Made by a program: the position numbers and the translations under genes
The notes under the pieces: generated by a model
What the model saw: the letters and a program-made list of their open reading frames with translations, nothing else
Database searches by the model: none
What the model was told of the DNA's origin: nothing
In this document: positions 17,193 to 25,937 of the stretch, one piece after another
Layout: each line of letters opens with the position of its first letter
Numbering within the stretch: position 1 is the first letter of the stretch
Source of the DNA: Pseudobdellovibrionaceae bacterium
GTDB lineage: Bacteria; Bdellovibrionota; Bdellovibrionia; Bdellovibrionales; JAGQZY01
Direction: 5' to 3'
Assembly: GCA_020635085.1 (NCBI GenBank)
Contig: JACKAL010000003.1
Span: forward strand, 1 to 64,000
Length of the DNA: 64,000 nucleotides

Positions 17193-18365
17193 TTAGGGTG
17201 AGGTGGAAAGCCAATTCGAAAAATGATCGAGTCTACCAGAAGAGGCAAGCGCGTAGAGAAAATCGCGAATGACTGCAGTAGGGGCAATATCACCGGCTTC
17301 ATTGTTGTACAATACTACAAAATAGTTTTCATTTGTTATTTTACCGTATGTCGCGATTAGATTTTGCGTCTCTTGTGCAAAATTATTTTTTTTGCTTAAT
17401 CTTTCGTACAACACGTTATACGTTTTTTCTAAGAGCAGGTGCTGCGAGTGCAATCCAAAATTCACGAGGTCTTCAAATTTAATTTGATTGTTTTGCCCTT
17501 GGACAACAGGGTGTGCATCAATGTCTTTAAGTGCTTGAATTGCAGTCTGATCTGTAGAAGGAATATGGTTGGCATCCAATATAGATTTATGAGCTTCAAT
17601 GAGAATTTCTATAACTCTACTAGAGTCACTTCTGGTCAGAATAATCTTTAAAAATGTTTCCATTGCTACAAATGATGGAGATAGCGCCCAATCGACAGTA
17701 TTAAACTCTCTAGATGTTACGCCAGCTTTATTAATCATTTGAATAAATTGAAATCCAGGTGGTGCAGATTTTTCAATATTACGAAAATCAAGAGCAAGTG
17801 CCCTTGCAGCAGATTTCAGAATTTGTTCATGTTTCTGATTGGCTAACTGCAGCTGCATACCTTCTTTTGCTTGCCATTCTGAAAGAAGATTATTTCCCAA
17901 TTCAATTTGATCTTTTAAAGACATATTTTTAAATTTTTTAAAATCAGATTCTGACAGAATATCAATCATCGCATTGTTTCCATGATTGATAAGATAAGCA
18001 ATAAAATCGGCACCTTTTCCATAATGTAGTGCAAGAGTTAATGAAAAGACAAAAGACTCATTCAATGAGTGATTGAAGAAAAGACTTTTATCTACCAGGG
18101 TGCCAAGAACACTTTCGGTAGCCTCACGAAGACGAAACTGCTTGGAGAGCTGTTGACCAGGAAAGTTGTAGTTTCCTAGAAATTCAATTGCAAGCTTGTT
18201 ATAAATCGGTGTTTTGGTAAAAAGCTCAATGCAGACAGGCCCTCCCGAGGAAGGATAGCGTGAACTAGCTAGTGGTGTACTGGTGACAGGTTTTTTTTGA
18301 ACATTGAGGGATGTGCAGCTTAATAAAGGAAAAAATGCCGAGAGAAGAATAAATGAAAATTTCAT
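17193..18365 (-). CDS. Predicted lipoprotein of unknown function
   Basis: A 390-residue exported protein. Residues 1-17 form a signal peptide ending in a canonical lipobox (LLSC, then TSL). The mature part is largely helical and low in Cys, with segments such as FQFIQMINKAGVTSREF. I do not recognise a family or any catalytic motif. Its base composition is AT-rich like the neighbouring methyltransferase gene. Its 3' end abuts repeat copy 2, and its promoter must lie in 18366-18500. It may belong to a small accessory block bounded by the repeats. Confidence 0.8.
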   Translation of the reverse strand: MKFSFILLSAFFPLLSCTSLNVQKKPVTSTPLASSRYPSSGGPVCIELFTKTPIYNKLAIEFLGNYNFPGQQLSKQFRLREATESVLGTLVDKSLFFNHSLNESFVFSLTLALHYGKGADFIAYLINHGNNAMIDILSESDFKKFKNMSLKDQIELGNNLLSEWQAKEGMQLQLANQKHEQILKSAARALALDFRNIEKSAPPGFQFIQMINKAGVTSREFNTVDWALSPSFVAMETFLKIILTRSDSSRVIEILIEAHKSILDANHIPSTDQTAIQALKDIDAHPVVQGQNNQIKFEDLVNFGLHSQHLLLEKTYNVLYERLSKKNNFAQETQNLIATYGKITNENYFVVLYNNEAGDIAPTAVIRDFLYALASSGRLDHFSNWLSTSP

Positions 18366-18845
18366 ACAAGCCTCGCTTATGTCTTCTATGTACTTATAAC
18401 CGAATACACAAAAATAATATTAATTATTCGGAATAATTATATAATTCATTAAATATTTACAGTCCATGAAGCTGGATCAAAGTTAGATACAAAGAACATG
18501 GTGAAAACAGAGCGGACTTACTTGTGCAATCTGCAGTTTCTTGCGGGTGGATTTTGTTTTCGCCTTTATTTTTAAAGAATAGTTTTAAGCGCCCGTGGGC
18601 GACGTTTCCACGAAGGCGTACGGTGAAAGCATACAAAGAGATCTTTATAAAGCCATAGATTACTTAAAGACCAGACAAGCTCGATTGCGGGATTGTATGG
18701 CGTCTTTAAAAATGGATACTGTGGTACCGGCCGTTTTGTGAGAAAAAATAAGATTCTTAAGAAAATAAGGTATGCAGCGCTCCTGTTGTTGCCAATCCTT
18801 GCGCATCGGAGAAGAATGGGCTCGAACTCAACCAAGGAGTCTCTT
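18366..18845. other. 480-base intergenic region with a degenerate repeat copy
   Basis: It holds the leftward lipoprotein promoter, repeat copy 3 (18513-18526) and the leader of the DUF1993 gene. Open frames on both strands in 18570-18840 have no recognisable similarity and no good ribosome binding site. The stretch could contain the remains of an older gene. Confidence 0.45.
18513..18526. repeat. Palindromic repeat copy 3 (degenerate left arm)
   Basis: The 14 bases CGGACTTACTTGTG match positions 4-17 of the left arm of copy 1. The following 45 bases (GCAGTTTCTTGCGGG, then ATTTTG) also resemble the inner flank of copy 1 with small gaps. No right arm follows, so this looks like a decayed copy. 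Confidence 0.6.
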
Positions 18846-19364
18846 ATGAAACACAGTGTGAATGATTTAATCGTAAACCAATATATTTCGGGCCTTAAGG
18901 CCCTTAAAGGTATTTTAAAAAAGGCACAAGCTTTTGCTGCCGAAAGAAAGTTTGATGAAAATTCTTTTCTTCAATTGCGTCTAGCCCCCGATATGTTTCC
19001 ATTGGTCAAGCAGGTACAGATTGTCTCTGATACCGCCAAGGGAACCGTTGCCAAACTTGCTGCTAAGGCAGCTCCCGTTTTTGAAGACAACGAAAAAACT
19101 CTTTCTGAACTTTTCACACGCATTGATAAAACAATCGATTTTTTAAAGGAATTTAAAAACGAAGAATTTTCGCAATATACAAATCAAAAAATTACGTTCC
19201 ATTGGAACCCAGGAGTGTACATGATGGGAGACGATTATCTTGTCACTCATTCTATACCTAACTTTTATTTCCATATGACTATAGTGTATAGTTTATTACG
19301 CTTACACGGTGTGTGTTTAGGAAAAGGGGACTTTTTGGGAGAGCAGAACTTTAAAAACCAATAA
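18846..19364 (+). CDS. DUF1993 family protein (copy 1)
   Basis: A 172-residue cytosolic protein. DUF1993 marks are LRLAPDMFPLVKQVQ near residue 50, a central region for a helical bundle, and the C-terminal THSIPNFYFHMTIVYSLLRLHGV with GKGDFLGEQNF. The family has a DinB-like fold with no assigned function. ATG 18846 is preceded by AAGGAG at good spacing; the frame is open 150 bases further upstream but without similarity. A second DUF1993 gene lies at 58130. Repeat copy 4 begins 24 bases after its stop. Confidence 0.88.
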   Translation: MKHSVNDLIVNQYISGLKALKGILKKAQAFAAERKFDENSFLQLRLAPDMFPLVKQVQIVSDTAKGTVAKLAAKAAPVFEDNEKTLSELFTRIDKTIDFLKEFKNEEFSQYTNQKITFHWNPGVYMMGDDYLVTHSIPNFYFHMTIVYSLLRLHGVCLGKGDFLGEQNFKNQ

Positions 19365-19387
19365 CCCACGGCCACGGCACGGCCACG

Positions 19388-19461
19388 GTACGGACTTACT
19401 TGTGGGACGCGCCATTCCATAAAGGTATTGAACGCTGTGTGTCCCACAAGTAAGTCCGTAC
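19388..19461. repeat. Palindromic repeat copy 4 (paired 21-bp inverted arms)
   Basis: The arms at 19388-19408 and 19441-19461 are identical to the arms of copy 1 and perfectly complementary to each other, with a 32-base centre. The centre differs from copy 1, so only the arms are conserved. It lies between the DUF1993 gene and the DivIVA-like gene. Confidence 0.9.
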
Positions 19462-19606
19462 GCCAATTGGGCTTTGGTCCTGAATTAAGCCCCTTTTGCC
19501 AATTTTCTAAGAAAGAACCGGCGCTCATTGCTATGTTAAAGAATGGGTTGGGCGAAGGCCTAGGCCTGTATTTGCAAAGATTGTCTGAACACACCAAGGA
19601 GGGTGT

Positions 19607-20170
19607 ATGAAAATGTCGCCGGTGGATGTCACCAATAAAAGTTTTTCTAAAAAAATGATGGGCCTTGATCCTCAGCAGGTTTATGAATTTCTGCGTGACG
19701 TGGCTGACAATTTGGAAGAACTGACGCGCGAACGCAATCGCTTCAAAGAAGAAGTGCAAAAAAAAGAACAGGAAATGAAAGAATACAAAGAGCGCGACGA
19801 AGCCCTTCGCGCCACAATTCAAGCCGCTTCTAAAATGTCGGAGCAATTTCGCACCGACGCCGAAAGAGAGTCAGAGTTGATAGTGAACGATGCTCGCCAA
19901 CGTGCCGAGATGCTTATCAAGGATGCGCGTGATTCTCTTAAACGTATGTATCACGAAATTGCCGATCTTAAAAAAACTCGCATACAGTACGAAACCAGTT
20001 TGCGTTCGCTCATGGAAGCTCATCTCACCATGCTCGATCAGGGACGAAAAGTCTTTATGGATCCCGTAGTCATTCCAACGCGTGTGGAACCGGCAAAAAC
20101 AACTCCTCCGGTTATCGAAGAGGAGGATGACTTCGCAGTCACTCACCCGACCATGTCAGGGCAAGCTTAA
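19607..20170 (+). CDS. DivIVA-domain coiled-coil protein
   Basis: A 187-residue protein. The N-terminal 60 residues match the DivIVA/GpsB domain: SPVDVTNKSFSKKMMGLDPQQVYEFL, where the short-turn region binds curved membrane in known members. Residues 35-140 are a long charged coiled coil, and an acidic, proline-containing tail follows. DivIVA proteins mark cell poles and septa or organise polar growth. An excellent AAGGAGG precedes ATG 19607. It is apparently a single gene, with repeat copy 4 before it and the large inverted repeat after it. Confidence 0.88.
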   Translation: MKMSPVDVTNKSFSKKMMGLDPQQVYEFLRDVADNLEELTRERNRFKEEVQKKEQEMKEYKERDEALRATIQAASKMSEQFRTDAERESELIVNDARQRAEMLIKDARDSLKRMYHEIADLKKTRIQYETSLRSLMEAHLTMLDQGRKVFMDPVVIPTRVEPAKTTPPVIEEEDDFAVTHPTMSGQA

Positions 20171-20341
20171 GAGATCATCGACTGAGGGCCCGTCCAAGAA
20201 GTGATGTGTTAGGGTGCGCACTCAACAAAGAGGATCACGACTCATCCTAATGTGCCGCATTACGAATGTTGTAGTGTATTTTATAAGGCACTGCTAATGG
20301 TTAGGGCAGAGATGAGATTCTCTGAACACAAACAAACGTGG

Positions 20342-20510
20342 AACTTATTTAAGAATTTTTTGAATGAAAAAAGCTAGTTAGAGAATTCTGCGAGCGCACG
20401 GGGCGTATCCGGGTTGCGGCATCGTAGATGACGCGATCCGAAGACGCGCCCGTGACCGCCAAGCATATTCTCTAACTAGCTTTTTTCATTCAAAAAATTC
20501 TAAATAAATT
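20342..20510. repeat. Large perfect inverted repeat with a structured GC-rich core
   Basis: Arms at 20352-20386 and 20467-20501 are perfectly complementary over 35 bases, and pairing extends outward about nine more bases with one mismatch and one bulge. The arms are AT-rich. The 80-base core is GC-rich and can itself fold, with CACGGG (20397-20402) facing CCCGTG (20449-20454). It lies between the DivIVA-like gene and the MFS gene. A MITE-like element, a long structured RNA or a terminator are all possible. Confidence 0.9.
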
Positions 20511-20544
20511 CCTCAAATTCAATCGCATATCGAGGTATTAATAG

Positions 20545-21783
20545 TTGCACATGTTCAAGAAGAATGCGGCAACAGCCAAAAAAATAGTCTTTTTTATTGT
20601 TTTCATTGATCTGGTCGGGTTCGGGATATTCATCACACTGAGTCCTTTCCTAGCGCGGCACTTTAATGCTAGTGCCTTCGAAATTGGGCTTCTCATGTCG
20701 TGCTATTCGATCATGCAATTTTTATTTTCTCCTTTTTGGGGGCGCATGAGCGATCGCTACGGTCGTCGCCCCATTTTACTGTTAAGTATTTTGGGAGGGA
20801 GTCTTTCCTATCTTGGCTTAGCATTTAGTTATTCGTTGTGGTGGATGTTTGTCTGTCGCTCTTTTGCCGGTCTGTTTGCCGCAAATATTTCTACAGCCAA
20901 TGCGGCCATTGTCGATGTCACAGACAAAGAGAACCGCGCCGCCGGCATGGGACTTATCGGTGCGGCTTTTGGATTGGGTTTTATTGTAGGCCCCGCTTTG
21001 GGCAGTGCTTTTGGTTACCTTGGGCATCAATTGGGAGAGCAACCACCATTCGGCCTTTTCTTTCCTGCACTGATGGCTTTTGTGATCACAGTTCTCAATT
21101 TTATTTGGGCGTATTTTTCTTTACAAGAAACCCATCCGGCGATTGGCAAGGCCACTTTAGTGGATCGGCGCTCCTCGCTTGTGGAGCTCAATTTTATGAA
21201 CACTTCTAATCCAGTAGTGTTTCGTTTGATTGTGGTGTTCTTTTTATCAAATTTTGCCATGCCCCTGATGGAAGTCATGTTGTTTCCATTAGTCAGTGAT
21301 CGCTTCCAGTGGGGATTTGTAAAATCAGGAATTGGTTTTGCCCTTGTCGGTTTATTTATGGCCTTCACGCAAGGCTTTTTGGTGCGTAAAACTATTCCTA
21401 AATGGGGCGAACGCAAGACGGTGGTGATAGGCCTTGTACTTTTAGTGATTAGCTATACCGCCATTGCTTTTTCCTTTTCGATTGGCATGCTCGCTGTAGC
21501 GATGTTGATTTTAGCTCTCGGTCAGGGTTTATCCCGTCCATCGCTATTAGCTATGGTGAGCTTAGCAAGTGAGGAAGAGGAACAGGGCGAAGTGATGGGG
21601 GCGTCGCAAAGTGCAGCCAGCCTTGGACGCATTCTTGGTCCTATGTTAGGTGGATGGTTGTACACCAATGTCAGTCATGGCAGTCCGTTTTTAGCGGCGG
21701 CAGTTGTTGCTATCTTCGGATTAATGGGCGTGTTTCATTTATACAAACAACTTCCAGATCAGTTGTTGCGAAAAGAGGCCTAA
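20545..21783 (+). CDS. MFS transporter, DHA1/TetA-like
   Basis: A 412-residue inner-membrane exporter of the major facilitator superfamily with about 12 hydrophobic segments. The motif A loop GRMSDRYGRRP lies between helices 2 and 3. The motif C-like GAAFGLGFIVGPALGSAFG in helix 5 marks a drug/H+ antiporter type. The substrate is not readable. The start is TTG 20545, nine bases after GAGG, or ATG 20551. Its stop overlaps the valS start by one base (TAATG), so the two are coupled. Confidence 0.88.
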   Translation: MHMFKKNAATAKKIVFFIVFIDLVGFGIFITLSPFLARHFNASAFEIGLLMSCYSIMQFLFSPFWGRMSDRYGRRPILLLSILGGSLSYLGLAFSYSLWWMFVCRSFAGLFAANISTANAAIVDVTDKENRAAGMGLIGAAFGLGFIVGPALGSAFGYLGHQLGEQPPFGLFFPALMAFVITVLNFIWAYFSLQETHPAIGKATLVDRRSSLVELNFMNTSNPVVFRLIVVFFLSNFAMPLMEVMLFPLVSDRFQWGFVKSGIGFALVGLFMAFTQGFLVRKTIPKWGERKTVVIGLVLLVISYTAIAFSFSIGMLAVAMLILALGQGLSRPSLLAMVSLASEEEEQGEVMGASQSAASLGRILGPMLGGWLYTNVSHGSPFLAAAVVAIFGLMGVFHLYKQLPDQLLRKEA

Positions 21784-24461
21784 TGGAAAATTTATCAGAT
21801 CGTTATTCTCCGCAGGATGTGGAAACCAAAATTTATCAGTGGTGGAAAAACAAAAATTATTTTAATGCCGATGATAAATCGACTAAAGCACCGTACTCGA
21901 TTATTCTTCCACCGCCCAACGTAACGGGCTTTTTGCATATGGGCCATGCCTTAGATCATACTATCCAAGACGTGTTGATCCGTTGGAAGCGTATGTCGGG
22001 TTTTAATACTTTATGGCTTCCCGGGACAGATCACGCGGGGATTGCCACACAAGCTGTGGTGGAAAAACTTTTACACAAAGAAGAGAAAAAAACACGTCAC
22101 GATTTGGGACGTGAAGCCTTTGTAGAAAAAGTATGGAACTGGAAACATCAATATGGCGAGCGCATTTACTCGCAAATGGAACGTTTGGGTGAGTCGGTCG
22201 ATTGGAACCGCAAAGTATTTACTCTCGACGAAGGTGTTTCTAGAGCTGTGCGCAAAGTTTTTGTCACCCTTTATAAAAAAGGATGGATCTATCGCGGCGA
22301 AAAACTTGTCAACTGGTCGCCGCCACTTCAGTCGGCGATTTCCGATCTCGAGGTGGTGCATAAAGAAACTAAAGGAAACCTGTGGCACATCACATACCCC
22401 ATTGCCGGAAGTGAGGAAAAAATCATTATCGCCACGACACGTCCTGAAACGATGCTCGGTGATACCGCAGTTTGTGTCAATCCGGTCGACGATCGCTATA
22501 AACATTTAGTTGGGAAGCAGGTCATTTTACCTCTGGTTGGCCGTAAAATTCCGATCATTGCCGATGAGTATGTGGATCTCACATTTGGTACGGGTGCACT
22601 CAAAGTTACACCCGCTCACGACTTTAACGATTATGAACTTGGTAAAAAACATCATTTGCCGTTTATTAATATTCTTAATCGCGATGGCACGATCAACGAA
22701 AACGGCGGTGAGTTCAAAGGACTGTCTACCCAAGAAGCACGTAAAAAAGTGGTAGCGGCTTTAGAGGCAAAAGAATTTTTAGTTAAAGTGGAGCCCATAG
22801 TAAACTCTGTGGGGTATTGCGATCGTACCGGCGCAGTGGTGGAACCCTATCTTTCCGAACAGTGGTTTGTGCGCACCGAAGAACTGGCACGTCCTGCACG
22901 TCACATGGTGGAAAATGGCAGCATTCGTTTTGAACCAGAGCAATGGACAAAAACCTATTTGCATTGGATGAACATTATCCAAGATTGGTGTATTTCTCGC
23001 CAACTATGGTGGGGCCATCGTATACCAGCATGGTATTGTCATCGCTGTCAGCATGTGAATGTATCGGAAACAGATCCGGTATCTTGCGAAAAATGTGGTG
23101 ATACCCATCTTACGCAGGAAAGCGATGTACTCGATACATGGTTTAGCTCGGCATTGTGGCCATTTAGTACATTAGGTTGGCCACAAAATACGGAAGCTTT
23201 AAAAACATTTTACCCAACAAGTGTTCTTGTCACGGGCCACGATATTATTTTCTTCTGGGTGGCGCGCATGATTATGATGGGTATTGAGTTTACTGGGAAC
23301 GTTCCCTTCCGTACGGTTTATATTCATGGTTTAATTCGCGACTCTGAAGGACGAAAGATGTCGAAATCTCTCGGCAATTCTATTGATCCTGTCGAAATGA
23401 TCGATCAGTACGGTGCCGATGCCTTGCGCTTTACTTTGATGGCACAAATCGCCTCAGGCAAAGATCTTAAATTTTCTGTGGATCGCCTCGAAGGCTACAG
23501 AAACTTCATGAATAAAATTTGGAATGCTGCACGCTTTATTTTACAAAACAGCGCGGGACTTAATATCACTCAAGATGCAGTTCAAAATATATCTACTCAC
23601 GATTTATCGTCTGCTGATAAATGGATTGTAGCCGCCACCGGAAAGCTTGAAGCGGAGGTGGATAAGTATCTCACTGAGTATCGCTTTTCCGATGCGGCCA
23701 ATGCTATTTATAGTTTTACATGGCATGAGTTCTGCGATTGGTATTTGGAATTTTCTAAACCTATTTTATATAAAGGTGAGGGAAAGGCGAAAACAACAAC
23801 CGTAATTGTATTAATGGAAACTCTGAGCCGAGTGCTGCGATTATTGCATCCGTTTGCACCATTTATTACCGAAGAGATTTACCAAAAGCTTCCCAACAGT
23901 AAAGAGTCTTGCATGATGGCTTCATTTCCAACTCCAGCTGGCGATAGTCAATGGTTGTCGCTAGGGTCGGAAAGCGCATTTGCCGAGATGACTTTAGTTA
24001 AAGAGGTGATTTTAGCGATTCGCAATATTCGCGGTGAAAATCAAATTAAACCAAGTCAGAAATTCGCGGCGTGGGCCGTGCCCACAGAAGATAGCGCACA
24101 AAAAATGCTGCTTAAAAATGTCGAGGAGATCATGCGTCTTGCTGGTCTCGATAGCCTAAAAGTGGAAGAGCGCTCTTCGCTTTCCAAATGTGCGGTCACT
24201 CCTATCCGCCTTGCCGATGGCCACGTCGATGTGGTTGTTCCGCTCGAAGGGCTAGTGAACATCGAAGATGAGGTGAAGCGCATTCAAAAAAATATGGAAA
24301 AAATCAATAAAGACGTAATACTTTTAACCAAGAAATTAGGTAACGAAAATTTTGTTAAAAATGCGCCTGAGGATATTGTGCAAAAAGACACGGAGTTGCT
24401 CCAAGAACTCAAATCTAAAATTGTGGGTTTAGAAGCGAGTCTTCAGCGTTTGCAGAGTTAG
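21783..24461 (+). CDS. valS: Valyl-tRNA synthetase
   Basis: A class I aminoacyl-tRNA synthetase of 892 residues charging tRNA-Val. The HIGH motif is HMGH (residues 52-55) inside PPNVTGFLHMGHALDHT, and KMSKS is at residues 525-529. The editing domain, tRNA anticodon-binding domain and the C-terminal coiled coil (about residues 830-892) are all present. The frame continues upstream into the MFS gene, but ATG 21783 gives the standard N-terminus. Coupling to a transporter gene upstream is unusual for valS. Confidence 0.97.
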   Translation: MENLSDRYSPQDVETKIYQWWKNKNYFNADDKSTKAPYSIILPPPNVTGFLHMGHALDHTIQDVLIRWKRMSGFNTLWLPGTDHAGIATQAVVEKLLHKEEKKTRHDLGREAFVEKVWNWKHQYGERIYSQMERLGESVDWNRKVFTLDEGVSRAVRKVFVTLYKKGWIYRGEKLVNWSPPLQSAISDLEVVHKETKGNLWHITYPIAGSEEKIIIATTRPETMLGDTAVCVNPVDDRYKHLVGKQVILPLVGRKIPIIADEYVDLTFGTGALKVTPAHDFNDYELGKKHHLPFINILNRDGTINENGGEFKGLSTQEARKKVVAALEAKEFLVKVEPIVNSVGYCDRTGAVVEPYLSEQWFVRTEELARPARHMVENGSIRFEPEQWTKTYLHWMNIIQDWCISRQLWWGHRIPAWYCHRCQHVNVSETDPVSCEKCGDTHLTQESDVLDTWFSSALWPFSTLGWPQNTEALKTFYPTSVLVTGHDIIFFWVARMIMMGIEFTGNVPFRTVYIHGLIRDSEGRKMSKSLGNSIDPVEMIDQYGADALRFTLMAQIASGKDLKFSVDRLEGYRNFMNKIWNAARFILQNSAGLNITQDAVQNISTHDLSSADKWIVAATGKLEAEVDKYLTEYRFSDAANAIYSFTWHEFCDWYLEFSKPILYKGEGKAKTTTVIVLMETLSRVLRLLHPFAPFITEEIYQKLPNSKESCMMASFPTPAGDSQWLSLGSESAFAEMTLVKEVILAIRNIRGENQIKPSQKFAAWAVPTEDSAQKMLLKNVEEIMRLAGLDSLKVEERSSLSKCAVTPIRLADGHVDVVVPLEGLVNIEDEVKRIQKNMEKINKDVILLTKKLGNENFVKNAPEDIVQKDTELLQELKSKIVGLEASLQRLQS

Positions 24462-24474
24462 AATTTCTATGTCT

Positions 24475-24500
24475 ACCCTACTGTGCTTAAAGTAGGGGGT
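24475..24500. terminator. Weak hairpin between convergent valS and phosphatase genes
   Basis: ACCCTACT (24475-24482) can pair with AGTAGGGGGT (24491-24500), giving a 7-8 bp stem. No strong T tract follows on either strand, so its role as a terminator is uncertain. Confidence 0.35.
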
Positions 24501-24513
24501 TAAATATTTGAGA

Positions 24514-25890
24514 CTATTTCTGTACTTTTAAGTTGGTAGAGAAGTATTTTTCCGGTGCGAGCCCATAGCTTTCCACTTTGAGCTCTAAACCATGGTCAAT
24601 CACCCGGCTATCAACAGTCAGAAAATTGTATTCTCTCGTATAGGCTCCTTCGATGCGCATAGGGTTGTCCCAACCACTACCGCGATAGGAGTGCATGGAG
24701 CTTGAGGTGATCTCATAGGTTTCGTATCCTAAGCGAGCTGTTGGAATGCGCATCACTTCGCTAAAATGAACATCGCCCGAAGAGAACACAATTGGCGCTG
24801 AGATATTTTTAATATCTTCGATGAATTTTACAAAATGGGTGGCGTGATTGGCTTCGAAAGCCTCTTTAAAATCGAGAGACTTTCCGTTAAAAACCTGATT
24901 GCCATTAAAAATCCATGCTGGAGTATTTTCTTGTTTAAGCGACTGGAGAAGCCATTTGTGTTGTTTTTCGCCCCAGTGTCCGTAGGTCTCATGTGTTTTT
25001 TGTCCTTTATTGGGTTGGCGGAAGGTGCGATCGTCCATAAGGTAAAATCTTTGGCCAAACCCTTTATACATCGATGTTACGCCACTGGGCTCGGGTTCCC
25101 ACACGCCGGGGAGAGATTTTCCACCGAAGAGACCAATAAATAATTTTTTGGCCGCGGCCTTTGCCTTAAAAGTACGATCGCCATCGTTGGTGCCAAAATC
25201 ATGATCATCCCACGTGGCAAGCGTTGGTTTAAGATTGTACCAGTGGTAGTAGGGGAGTCGATGTAACGATTGAAGATAGCGAAGCCACAGGTCAGTTTCG
25301 GTGGCTTTTTTGCGTTCGACAAAATCAAAGTCGTCCACATAGACAATGTCACCATTAAGGATCACTAGGTCGGGATTTTCTTTTTTAAGGCGCGCCCACA
25401 TAGGATCGATCACTTGTTCAAATTTCCAGTCGTCCGCCATACAGGAAATAGCAGCAAAGGTAACTTCCTTTTTTTGAATATCTAAAGTGTGAAACTCCCG
25501 TTGGTCGGCCAGGGATGTGTGGCCACGAAATTCGCTTAAAATTTTTAATGTGTAGGTGGATTTTGGATTGAGACCACGCACCATGATTTTATCAATTTTA
25601 TAAAGAACAACGGGTGCGGTTACGGTATCGTATTTTTCGACAGTTGCCGCAACACCGTTTTGATCTTGAACTTCATAGTTATAATTCTTTAAGCGAGGCG
25701 CGACGATATTAATAAGAGTTTCTTTATCGGAGGTGGGGCCTTGGACAATTGCCAGTCGTCCAAACAATATGCCGTCCGCACTCTCGTGCACTGGAGTTGT
25801 TTCTTGTTTTTTTACACTCGTACAGCTGAGAGGTGCGAGTAAGAAGAAGGATAAAAAGATGTATATGAGCGGTCGATGATGAATAGGCAT
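24514..25890 (-). CDS. PhoD-like alkaline phosphatase/phosphodiesterase lipoprotein
   Basis: A 458-residue exported metallophosphoesterase. The signal peptide ends in the lipobox APLSC, so the enzyme is probably lipid-anchored in the envelope. After an N-terminal beta domain come the PhoD metal motifs: VILNGDIVYVDDFDF, TWDDHDFGTNDGDR, IFNGNQVF and the late histidine block FSSGDVHFSEV. PhoD enzymes hydrolyse phosphodiesters, including teichoic acid or phospholipid head groups, but the substrate here is unknown. No phosphate-starvation box could be identified. Confidence 0.88.
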   Translation of the reverse strand: MPIHHRPLIYIFLSFFLLAPLSCTSVKKQETTPVHESADGILFGRLAIVQGPTSDKETLINIVAPRLKNYNYEVQDQNGVAATVEKYDTVTAPVVLYKIDKIMVRGLNPKSTYTLKILSEFRGHTSLADQREFHTLDIQKKEVTFAAISCMADDWKFEQVIDPMWARLKKENPDLVILNGDIVYVDDFDFVERKKATETDLWLRYLQSLHRLPYYHWYNLKPTLATWDDHDFGTNDGDRTFKAKAAAKKLFIGLFGGKSLPGVWEPEPSGVTSMYKGFGQRFYLMDDRTFRQPNKGQKTHETYGHWGEKQHKWLLQSLKQENTPAWIFNGNQVFNGKSLDFKEAFEANHATHFVKFIEDIKNISAPIVFSSGDVHFSEVMRIPTARLGYETYEITSSSMHSYRGSGWDNPMRIEGAYTREYNFLTVDSRVIDHGLELKVESYGLAPEKYFSTNLKVQK

Positions 25891-25937
25891 AAAGGATCTC
25901 CTGCACGATTGACTAATGAGAACCTACTAGATGGGTT

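Noticed and set aside
18572..18835. Minus-strand open frame of 87 codons upstream of the DUF1993 gene
   Set aside because: No ribosome binding site, no similarity, unusual composition, and it overlaps the leader of the DUF1993 gene.
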